Part shown: piece by piece, positions 15,986 through 24,950 of the stretch
Numbering within the stretch: the stretch's first letter is position 1
How the letters are laid out: each line of letters starts with the position of its first letter
Assembly (NCBI RefSeq): GCF_964275005.1
Contig: NC_092698.1
Location: 28,995,447-29,059,446 of the forward strand
Origin: Diadema setosum
Taxonomy: Eukaryota > Echinodermata > Echinoidea > Diadematoida > Diadematidae
Direction: 5' to 3'
DNA length: 64,000 bases
Program-made: the position numbers and the translations under genes
Notes under the pieces: model-generated
Database searches by the model: none
Seen by the model: the letters and a program-made list of their open reading frames with translations, nothing else
Told to the model about the DNA's origin: nothing

Positions 15986-16404
15986 AGTTCATTCTCTTAT
16001 TTGGATATTCATATTGACATCTGAGAAATACATGAATGGAGTATAACCATAGATTAGGTTTTACATTCTTATTGCATGCTTTGACGATACCCCCCCCCAA
16101 AAAAAAACAAAAAAACAAAAAAAACAAAAAAAAAAACCCCACAAACAAACAAACAACAACAACAACTAGATAAAATTATGTTCCTCATTGTTCCAAACCG
16201 ACTTATTGATGGAAGCAGGTTGATGCATTATACCAGGATCGGAAGCACTAGATACGATTTGTCGTTGCCATGGTAGCACACATGTTCCTGAAATAGACAT
16301 AAATGACTGCACCTGTTTCTCTGTCTCGTGTGAAGAATTTAAACAATGGTCACACGAATTATGTCGATAGTTGACTTTGGCGCTCCATCTGTGTCCCTCA
16401 TCAC

Positions 16405-16695
16405 ATGTATATAACCATCTTTTTCTTCGCGACTTTGAATCGACATGATTGTGATACCACTAGTGTGATAGAAGTGGGTCAAGCTACTTTAAAACTGTCT
16501 GGCTCATCATATATCAGTCCTGATCGCTGTATCGTATGGGTCAGAACCAAACAGGAACGTACCCTTGTGAAGCTCGAAGGTGAACGAGCTCAAAGGACTG
16601 TTCTCAAAATTCAGCCAGATGATGTTATGTTCGACACAGTGGCTTCGCAAATATTATTGATCTGGTGTCTGCATAACGTAAACCTGATGCGATAA
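16405..16695 (+). CDS. Unassigned exon-like open stretch, possibly CUB-like
   Basis: A 96-codon open frame with more balanced base composition than its surroundings. The part from about residue 20 reads as a beta-rich extracellular segment: GQATLKLSGSSYISP followed by DRCIVWVRTK and then TLVKLEGERAQ. The spacing of the S-x-x-Y-x-SP and C-x-x-W elements recalls the start of CUB domains, but one cysteine pair and the calcium-site residues cannot be placed. No clear splice acceptor or donor was fixed and no neighbouring exon was found. It could be an orphan exon, a pseudogene piece or chance. Confidence 0.25.
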   Translation: MYITIFFFATLNRHDCDTTSVIEVGQATLKLSGSSYISPDRCIVWVRTKQERTLVKLEGERAQRTVLKIQPDDVMFDTVASQILLIWCLHNVNLMR

Positions 16696-17538
16696 CTTTA
16701 TGTACTACAATTTCATATGATCGAAGTTGACACTCTCTACTCCAGGGCCCATTCCGCGCGGGTCACATCATGCTACTACTATACTTGAACGCCGCACATC
16801 ACCCCTATCGTTCTGGCATCCAGATCCCGATGATGCCATAATTTGACAAGCAGCGGGATGCATATTGTATCCCCCTTTCCCGCGACTCATCCTAACAGAC
16901 GTTATAAATGATAAAGTTCACGTGGAGGGCTGGAAAAGTACACATAACATACAAGCAAGGCTTTTACCTTTCACATTTTTTTTTTAACACGGGGTTTTAC
17001 GATGTAAGTTCCGTCAGGTCAAGATGAAACTTTTAAGGAACCAACTGAATTTTCAGGCAGATACCATGTGCCCATCAAGAACCAACCCCTAATTGTAGTT
17101 TCCCCTCTCTACCTTGATGTCTATACAAAGTACTGCCATCTATTGTCACATATGAATAAATGCATTGTTGAGTCGGTTGGCTAATTTACCAGGTAATACA
17201 ACTCGTATCATAATGACAAACTGGAGCAATCAATTTGTACATACCGGGGTACATATACTCAGTGCCAGGATTTTTCGGAATTGCGAGGCACCACTACATG
17301 CCCTTCATGGAAACTATATTAACACAGGGAATCATGATAATTCTAAATGACAACCAGTCGCATGCGTCCACGATCTCCGCATGAAGTGGTGAGGCAATTG
17401 CCTCACCATCAATTGAACCCAAGCCCGGCTGACTTAACTCAATAGATTGATTGGATATGGGTTTCTTTCGCTGAGGTGGCACGGAAGCCAAGACATTAAC
17501 TGAACAGCATGGATTCCTCTTTGCTCCAGACGATGACA
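16696..17538. other. Gene-free stretch with a 22-bp perfect palindrome
   Basis: The palindrome is TGGTGAGGCAA/TTGCCTCACCA at 17,387-17,408. Nothing else is recognisable. Confidence 0.5.
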
Positions 17539-18115
17539 TTAAAGGAAACCAAAACCCAAAGAGAAATGTGGATTGAGTGTAAGCAGCAACATTAGTAGAA
17601 CACATCAGTGAAAGTTTGAGGAAAATTGGACAATCTATGCAAAAGTTACGAATTTTTAAAGTTTTGGTGTTGGAACAGCTGGATGAGGAGACCACTAGAA
17701 GTTATGATGCCACGTGTGGACAACAATATCTATAAAGAAAATATAAAATGATTTCCAAAAAAAAAAATCATTTTTCATGAAAATTACACTTTCCATCAAC
17801 TTGATACTGATGACATATGTTAAGGGTAGCAATTATTCCCCCTGCTTTCTGAGAGTGGTTAGTCAAGTGCTGTTACATTATGTTAGAAAAGTGAATTTTT
17901 GTGGAATTCCCTTTATATTTTCTTTATATTGTTGTCCAAACATGACATCATAACCTCTAGTAGTCTCCTCATCCAGCGGTTCCAACACCAAAACTTTAAA
18001 AATTCATAATTTTTGCATTGATTGTCCGATTTTCCTGAAACTTTCACTTATGTGTTCTACTAATGTTCTGCTTTCACTCAATCCACATTTCTCTTTTGGT
18101 TTTGGTTTTCCTTTA
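17539..18115. mobile_element. MITE, family B (TTAAAGGAAACC ends), complete fold-back
   Basis: The terminal inverted repeats are roughly 180-200 bp. The left starts TTAAAGGAAACCAAAACCC and the right is its inverse ending GGTTTTCCTTTA. The arms share AGAACACATCAGTGAAAGTT and the ATGTGGATTGAGTG block. The core contains ATTATTCCCCCTGC. A second, partial copy lies at 43.8 kb. The - strand open frame of 133 codons over this element (17,294-17,695) is not a gene. Confidence 0.8.
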
Positions 18116-18756
18116 CACCACCCCCCCCCCCCCCCCCACAAAACATGCGACCTCGCTTTCTCTGTGGGGATATGAGTGGATATGATGATGGTGGTACATA
18201 TGGTATAGTGGTGTGTGTGGGGGGTGGGGTGGGGTGGGGACGATGAGGGGACATAGCAAGGATGTGCTGTGATTTGAATTTGACTAATTCAACAGATGGA
18301 GGAACTGTAGAATAGAAAACAAGAGACCAGCTTATCGGGAAGGATGTAGGGATAATGCGCTTCTTTTCCTCTTTCGAACAGTGTGTAGATAATTCCCGCT
18401 ATGTACCTTGGGCATCCCAGTTTAAAAATTAAGTTGACGCACTATAAATCCTTATTATTCTTTTCACCATAATCGAAATTTTTAATACTGTCACATCATC
18501 ATTGTTATCATTGGTGATGACACATTTCCACACAATAACTCCTTATGTCGGTCCAATGATGTTACATAGCCAATATAGGTGTAAAGAAAATGAACATATT
18601 GGTTTACGAAACTATGAAATACTTTATCTTCACGATGACATGCCAGCAGAATGAGTTTGATACTTTGTCTGCTTCACTCAAAGAAAGTATACAAATACGA
18701 GTGAAGTTGCGATTTTACTCATCAGGGGTTATCAACAAACTTATTAAAGGTTTAGA
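18116..18756. other. Gene-free stretch with poly-C and GGGGT tracts
   Basis: A C run at about 18,120-18,137 directly abuts the family B MITE, and a G-rich GGGGTGGGGT tract lies near 18,220-18,240. No gene seen. Confidence 0.5.
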
Positions 18757-19150
18757 TTAAAGGAGACCTCCGGATGATTTTCAGACTTTTACATAATAAA
18801 TTAGTTATAATGAGCATAGAGTTTCAGAATTTATAGTGATTGAGATGAGGAATAAGAATCTTGTCAAAATTAATAACAAATCACAATGAACAAGGATGAT
18901 GACATGGTAGCCTCACTACAAGAATGAATGAGTAGGGGCTCAATGAAGAACAAAAGAAGAAAGCATGAATACATTGTACACAAGTGAACTTGTAAGCACA
19001 TGGCATTGTAATGGTAGTCCATTGCTACACTTCAGTGTAATTTGTTTCAGGTTCTTAGAATATTGATTTCTCTGCTCCGGGACAACAATAAATTCCACAA
19101 ATCTATACATGGAAGTGTGGATTTATGTACTCCACGATGTGAAATTATGT
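18757..19150. mobile_element. MITE, family A, second copy, one end lost
   Basis: It begins TTAAAGGAGACCTCCGGATG after a TTAGA flank and runs in the opposite orientation to the 14,147 copy. Matching stays visible to GATGTGAAATTATG near 19,149, where the outer end of the right repeat is missing. Confidence 0.7.
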
Positions 19151-19256
19151 ATCATTAAAATAACAGGGTTTCTTCACATGACCTTATTAGATATAGTTTC
19201 AGAGCTATGTAAACGGTCACGAGGCTATATTGACGGTAACAAAGAATATTCGTCCA

Positions 19257-19500
19257 CAGGGGCGGATCCAGAAATTCCGAAAGGGGGGGGGGGGCGCAAA
19301 AATATTTCTGGTGCCACTTCCGGGTTTCATCGGCTGACAAACAAACAAAAAGGGCCTTCAGCTAGCGCAATGTTCTGCTCCCACTATATAATAATCGGCT
19401 GACAAAGATGGTATCTTCAAAGAATTATTTTTCTTTTATTTCTTTTGTTTTAACATAAAAAAATGGGGGCGCGCCCGGGCGCCCCCCTCTGGATCTGCTT
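19257..19500. mobile_element. hAT-like non-autonomous element, GGCGGATCCAG ends
   Basis: The left end is CAGGGGCGGATCCAGA; the right end CTCTGGATCTGCTTATG is its inverse. Next to the ends are poly-G and GGGGCGCGCCCGGGCGC tracts, and inside is CCACTTCCGGGTTTCATCGG. Flanking GTCCACA/GTCCATA may be a worn target duplication. CAG-G-GGCGGATCCAG ends are common in hAT-type elements; the superfamily is inferred from that alone. Confidence 0.6.
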
Positions 19501-19644
19501 ATGGTCCATAGGGATACGCCGTTTCTCAGGCACATGAATGACCTTTTTTGAAAATGCCTTTTATAGAACATAGTATTACTAAGTATACGTGTCTGAATTG
19601 TGGGATTTTTACCCCTTTCGGGGAACATTATCACATTAACACAC

Positions 19645-19847
19645 CTGCACATCTCTTTGTGTGGACATAGTATATGTTTGGCGCCCTGTCCCTCGAATTG
19701 TCCTTCAGTGTCCTCATTTTGTTGTTGGCATCACTCCAAACACAGTTGTAACAGAAATACCCCGTGTTTTCGGAAAACGATCCCAATGTAAAAACATAAT
19801 GACCGAGACTTCTTATGCAGTCAAGGTCTGCTCCACGTTCAGGTTGA
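19645..19847 (-). CDS. Unassigned cysteine-bearing exon candidate
   Basis: On the - strand an acceptor (CTATTTCAG, at 19,848-19,849) is followed by 203 open bases and a donor (GCAG|GTGTGT). The exon has equal phases at both ends (one base completes the first codon, one is left over), a pattern usual for extracellular modules. It encodes ADLDCIRSLGHYVF, then GYFCYNCVWSDANNKM, and ends with IYYVHTKRCAG. The C-Y-N-C pair and the closing cysteine suggest a small disulphide-bonded secreted domain, perhaps of the DUF7042-type group found in invertebrates; that link is a guess. No partner exon was found nearby. Confidence 0.3.
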
Positions 19848-20503
19848 CTGAAATAGCGCACGACCAAATAAGCAACAACAATAACAGATGGTAGAAGTTT
19901 CACTGAGCCTGAAAGTGTAAAGATTTGACTATCACATTTTACAAGTATTCCTATGGACCAGTGGCAGTGGTATAATATTGATCGCAGCCACTGTGCGCAT
20001 TAGAACAGGTTATGGTACCATTTCCCGATAGTTTTCTCATGAAATTGCTTGCATCAATTTCATTCTCTTTTTCCCCAGATCTATTATACGATGAACTTCC
20101 CCACTATTGTATGAACTTCCAATAGAAGGAAATAACAGTCTTCGCATTAAACTGTTTTTATCAATTGTATCGATAAATCTGTATAATGCCTAGTGGGAGG
20201 GGTAATCATAGTTGCTGAATTATTGTCAGAAAGATCAATATTTTATAACCTGCTTTTGCATTTGGCAATGACAGATTGTCAGGACATGAAATCACCTTGT
20301 CTAATTTGCACAGTATGTGAGTGATCGTTACCGATATCACTATCAAACCCAAACCTAATAATCTTAGAATATTCCACAAGGCCCTTTACTTTTAAATCGA
20401 TTTCGATGAAGCTCTTTTAGCCTTCATATCATTCATTATACGAAATGACCGACATTCAGAATCGTTCTACAGACTCGATCGAACATTACCAAAAGATTAC
20501 CGT
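19848..20503. other. Gene-free stretch
   Basis: Unique AT-rich sequence; nothing recognised on either strand apart from the acceptor of the exon candidate at its left edge. Confidence 0.45.
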
Positions 20504-21050
20504 TTAAAGGGGAAATCCCGTCCAAATATAAGTTAGTCTGATAAAAAAAGGTAAAATGTTGTGAGTGAATCGAAAGAAAAATAAGAAAGTTATGACATTT
20601 TGAAGTTTTGCTAATTTCTGCAGAAGAGTTCTTGTACAGTGGCTATACCAAATGAGTGAGCTAACCATATCATATCCTCACAAGTTCCCATTGATCCTGA
20701 ACACACACAAAAAAAAAAATGACGAAAATTCAATGTTTCTGTCATTAAAGTCTGAAACTTTATGTTATTCCTGATTGAATAACTTCAGAATAGTGACCAG
20801 TTGGATATACCAGGATTTGAGCCTCGGGCAAAATTGCGTTTGAATGAAAAACTGTAAATCTCAAAATTTTATGTACAAACTATATGGCAAGTTGTGAGGG
20901 TAAAAAAAATGCTCACTTTAGCATTTGCATATATTCAAATTGACCGTCAGCGAATCTTCAATATGTCATAACTTTCTTATTTTTCACACGATTCGTTGAA
21001 ATTGTAATATTTACTCTTTCTTATCAGACAAACTTATATTTGGACTGTTG
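20504..21050. mobile_element. MITE, family C (TTAAAGGGGAAATCCCG start), nearly complete
   Basis: The left arm contains TCCAAATATAAGTTAGTCTG and AAATAAGAAAGTTATGACAT. The right arm holds their inverses (ATGTCATAACTTTCTTATTT near 20,963 and AACTTATATTTGGAC near 21,031). The outer 15 bp of the right end are missing where the hAT-like element begins at 21,051. No coding capacity. Confidence 0.75.
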
Positions 21051-21326
21051 CAGTGATGGCGGATCCTGGAGGGAGCGCATCGGGCACGCACCCCCTTTAA
21101 TTTTGTTTTACATAAACTGAATGAAAAGAAAAAAAAATGAAAGGGGGCGTGCAAGTGCATGACACGCCCACTAAATACCTGAAAATACTTGTTGAGGCCT
21201 GTTTTGTTTTGTTTTTGTTTTGTTTTGTCTTGCTACGGTCAGCTGATTAAACCCGGAAGTTGTAAATATAGGACTTTGCAACCCCCCCCCCCCCCCCCCC
21301 TTTACGGAATTCCTGGATCCGCCCGG
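21051..21326. mobile_element. hAT-like non-autonomous element, second copy
   Basis: It starts CAGTGATGGCGGATCCTGG and ends CCTGGATCCGCCCGG, a clear inverted pair. It contains CACGCACCCCCTTTAATTTT (also present at 42.6 kb), GTCAGCTGATTAAACCCGG (also at 11.2 kb) and a poly-C tract of about 20. It abuts, and seems to have removed or replaced, the end of the family C MITE. Confidence 0.65.
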
Positions 21327-22448
21327 TTCGTAAATGAATACCCCTGATGTCCTTGAGAACAAGGATATTGCCTATCGAATTGTCTCATGGGATAAACAGA
21401 CACAGAGCTCTCACTATGGTATTATTTCATGGATTTGGAATGATCACAAAGGGTGACTAAATGAAGCGATTAATGAAACATTATCTTGATGTAATCATAA
21501 ACTTTGTATTGATTTTGAAATGCAGAAAGAAAACTGAACTGAACTGAACTGAACTGAACTTACACTGGAATTCTGTGAAAGGATTATCTGATAGACAACG
21601 AGGTGAACATTTCAATGTATAAAGTTGCCAACTTGATATAGAATTTCCAGGTATATATTGTGTATAAGAACTTCCATGCAAGGGGGGGGGGGTATTGCTT
21701 TACTTCAAGCTTTATAGCCTTCAAGACATACATTTACATTTTTAATATGTTTTCGCCCCTTTCTTTCCTATGTTACGTTTGCATTAGTCACTTGGCTTGT
21801 CGCCACTGGTAGTGTACGACACGACACGGTTGTTCGACTGTGCCCCTAATGAAATCAAACGCAGGGTGTCTGCCCCCTTTGCCACCAATGCCACCCAGGA
21901 TAGTGACCACAACAGAGATGGCCCCAACTGTTGTCCATAATCCCGGCACCTGTTTTGCGCTTTAATCGAGAGTGCCGAAGCTTGTTCGCAGCATTTCCTC
22001 TTGCGCGTTTTGCTTCGCTGTCAAACTGTTTCATCGACATCATTATGTACTTTATAACGTATCTTTTCTCTTCTGCATTCAGTCACCCTGCTTTCTATGT
22101 ATACAATTGAAGAGACAGTCACACACTGACACAAATACAAATTTACACGCAAATTTATAATTCATAGCATTTGTACATTGTGTATCTTTATACATATAAC
22201 ATACTAGCCTAAATTGCACATTGTATATATACAAATTTATATATATTATATATAATTATACATATATCTCATATATTCGTTCTTGTATGGTTTGTGAAAA
22301 AAGATGAAACATGCTCTGAGTGCCGTTCAAGGAATGAATTATATAGTATAGTTGAATAGATGTTTAAAAACAAGGACGACAACAAACCACTAAAACACGT
22401 TACATGGATTCTTATTATCTAATGTTTTTAATTGGAAGATGTGCATAA
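21327..22448. other. Mostly gene-free; one GC-richer patch of unclear nature
   Basis: It holds a short ACTGA tandem run (about 21,536-21,560) and a poly-G run (about 21,681). The patch 21,780-22,045 is less AT-rich than its flanks and is open on both strands: on the - strand one frame includes a hydrophobic stretch (GAISVVVTILGGIGG), on the + strand a Pro-rich stretch. Splice signals are weak and no family is recognised, so no gene is called. Confidence 0.4.
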
Positions 22449-22579
<131 letters not shown>

Positions 22580-22830
22580 CTATAGCTCGCATTGAGTTGT
22601 CCTTTAAATCCTCAGTTAAAACCGTTTTCATAAATGTGAATGCATCAGTAAACAGATCTGACTGGTTTTCATTAAAAAACAGAAAAACAAAATGGAACTG
22701 GGAATTAGACGGATCAATGAGAAGATAATCATGGAGCAAGTAAGTCTAAGGTGAAGGAACCGGTGTTATTGCGACTACAGCTTAGATAACATTGAAATAA
22801 ATATGAATTGAACCAAAACGCTTTCTTTAC

Positions 22831-23052
22831 CGATCTCGCCTGGTTGTATTCCGTGATATTCGTGTTGTAGGTCCACGATGCTGAGATGGACTTGTAGTAT
22901 TCCTCCATGGCCCTTTCGTTGAACATGTCCAGGAAAATCCTCGCCTCCGTTTCATTCGTGTTCGTACCCTGGGCCACCGCAGCCGAGACATGCGAGGCAA
23001 AGATAGCGCACACCACCAAAAACGACATTGATACTTCGTGATCGAATGCCAT
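22831..23052 (-). CDS. Angiotensin-converting enzyme (M2 peptidase) homologue, first coding exon only
   Basis: On the - strand, ATG at 23,052 opens 74 codons ending at a donor (AGATCG|GTAAAG), phase 0. Residues 1-27 form a signal peptide with hydrophobic core SFLVVCAIFASHVSAAVA, so the product should be secreted or membrane-anchored. Residues 37-70 match the first helix of ACE/ACE2: ARIFLDMFNERAMEEYYKS and ASWTYNTNITEYN. N-glycosylation sequons are at N33 and N65. A possible acceptor (TTTACTGCAG) lies at 23,105-23,109, so there may be a 5' UTR exon further right. ACE enzymes are zinc dipeptidyl carboxypeptidases, but the catalytic HExxH motif is encoded by later exons, which I could not find down to position 1. 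Either intron 1 exceeds 22.8 kb or this is an orphan exon. Family call firm; ACE versus ACE2-like paralogue undecided. Confidence 0.8.
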
Positions 23053-23350
23053 GGTGATCTCGCAGTTTCCGACCGAAAAGATCAAATTGGAGAAATTGTC
23101 CTCCCTGCAGTAAAATGATGTCAAAGGAAACTTTATCTCCACAACTGCACAGCTTTTAAGGTGATCCAGGCACTAACCAAGGAGCTTCTTCGAAGCTCCT
23201 TGCACTAACAGAAGCTGTGGTAAGTTGACGGAAAGGACGTCCTGCTTTCACTCCGCTGGGTGTCGTCTGCTGAATACCTTTCAGGACATCACAGACCTCT
23301 GTGCTGAGTCGCTCGAAGTCACGAGACTGGGGAACTCTGTACACTGACAT
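23053..23350 (-). other. Upstream side of the ACE exon, with an open frame and a hairpin
   Basis: The part up to 23,104 is probably 5' UTR. A 64-codon - strand frame (23,156-23,350) is GC-richer than its flanks but has no domain. It contains a perfect 11-bp inverted repeat (CAAGGAGCTTC/GAAGCTCCTTG, 23,178-23,202). It could be a 5' UTR exon or promoter-proximal DNA of the ACE gene; nothing decides this. Confidence 0.3.
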
Positions 23351-23352
23351 AC

Positions 23353-24626
23353 GTTTCGCCGAGAGGCGTAACCAGAGTCAACGAGTAATGGTCATGCCCC
23401 CCCCCCCCCGCGACCTCTTCCCACGTTCGCTTCCTATTCACCAGGATAAGCAAAAAGCATCAAGTTTATTATAATATGCTGATATCCATGCAAATGTTAT
23501 AACGCCAGTCTGTATACCAGTAGCATGAACGAAAAAACAATGTAGTTTTTGAATTTCATATAGGCTTCATGTTTCTGTCTGAATGTCTGTTATCGTTTCA
23601 TTCTATGAAATAAGAATTGCTATCAAGACGAGGAAAAGCTTTGTCTTCGAATAGAGAACAACATTCAAAGTTATAGATACTATACAATAACTAGAGAATA
23701 GAACTAGACAATGTGCTTGTCACTAACTATTTCTCATTGAGAAAAAATAAAAAGAAGAGAGGAGTCTTAAAATGGCGAAAATTGATGTTTGGATGTATTG
23801 AAAGAGGTATACCTCCTTAATGTGATATCCAAACAACCACAACAACAACACTGATGCTTGCCCAGTCGGTGATAAAGAATGAATGCGAGGGGAGACACAA
23901 CAATGGAGATATCTTGATGACAACTCCCTTGTAGCTCGATCATTAACGCAAGATAGCGATAGCAAACAGGATAAGTTTTTTTTTTTTTTTGAAAATAACC
24001 GCCTCTCGAAGTGCACCGAGCGAGGACAACTTCAGCTATTATAGCTACTCCTTCAGCTATAGCTTTGTTTGATTAAGACAAAACACTGCGTACACTTATA
24101 GCAGTGACTGCTATGCAGGAACAATGCTTCCAGGAGCAGCTTACCTTAATATACACAGTTGTTCTTGTGGATTGTCTATAGTGAATGAAACCGACGAAAA
24201 CTAATAAAAACCCACTTTTGTCTTCAGTCGATGTACGCATTGTACTCTTTCATTTTATCGCATTAGGCCCTATAGTTTTCCCGGATTTTTTTTTCATGGT
24301 TTTATATGACTTAATAAGTAATGACTTTGTATCTTCGTTTTGTACAAACATAAGACTCTTCTTTCTTTTTTTTTTTAACCAAGCCTTCGGGGTCGAAAAG
24401 TCTTAACTGCTTTATAGACGGGTCTTCAAACCGGACCTGCGTCGAGTTGCGTAGTGTCGTGTATTGACTACGCCGAGCTTTTATATATTACTTATTATTT
24501 TTATATTACGGCTTGCGCTTAAGATCAACGCAAAAAACAAACAAACAAACAAACAAGATTTGAGGAAAACCTCACCATGCTGAATGTATGCTGGCTGTTG
24601 TTAATTGTTTTTCTTTCGTTATCCCA
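23353..24626. other. Gene-free stretch
   Basis: Unique AT-rich sequence with a poly-C run at about 23,398 and T runs near 23,978 and 24,366. Nothing recognised. Confidence 0.5.
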
Positions 24627-24950
24627 AAGCATACAAATTCCCTATACCTACACGTAATCCGAAAATTAAGTTTGGTCCGATATACCGAAAACTCGTCAAT
24701 CCGAAAGACAAACCAACGTAATTCCGAAGGTTAGTTAATCCAAAAACAAAAGAGAAATGAAGTAGGAAGGTGCATTTAAATGAACCTTCGAAATATACAA
24801 ACCTTATGATTCGCTTTCGGATCAACGAACTTCCGGCAAAACGAACCTTGTTTCTTTTTCAGATTAGTGAAACTTTGCAATAACAAACTTTTTTTTTTTC
24901 AACCGTCGGAATACCGAACCTTCGGAACAACGAACTGTCTCTGTATGCTT
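24627..24950. mobile_element. Fold-back element built of CCGAAYCTTCGGAA-like units
   Basis: The ends are the inverted pair AAGCATACA (24,627) and TGTATGCTT (to 24,950). The interior is a degenerate series of TCCGAAA, ATTCCGAAGG, ACCTTCG, GATCAACGAACTTCCG, ACCGAACCTTCGG and ACAACGAAC units, many self-complementary. The organisation (many short degenerate palindromic units between short inverted ends) resembles the CACGAGCT elements, but the unit differs. No coding capacity. Confidence 0.55.

Noticed and set aside
17294-17695. 133-codon - strand frame with Ser/Cys-rich start
   Set aside because: Its first half lies inside the left arm of a fold-back MITE that has a mirrored copy at 17.9-18.1 kb; there is no domain.
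19631-19903. Overlapping + strand frame (19,661-19,894) as a gene
   Set aside because: The - strand reading has matching splice borders and a cysteine pattern; the + strand frame has neither.
21855-22043. GC-richer patch with a hydrophobic stretch on the - strand
   Set aside because: Both strands are open, the acceptor lacks a polypyrimidine tract, and no family is recognised, so it was not called as an exon.
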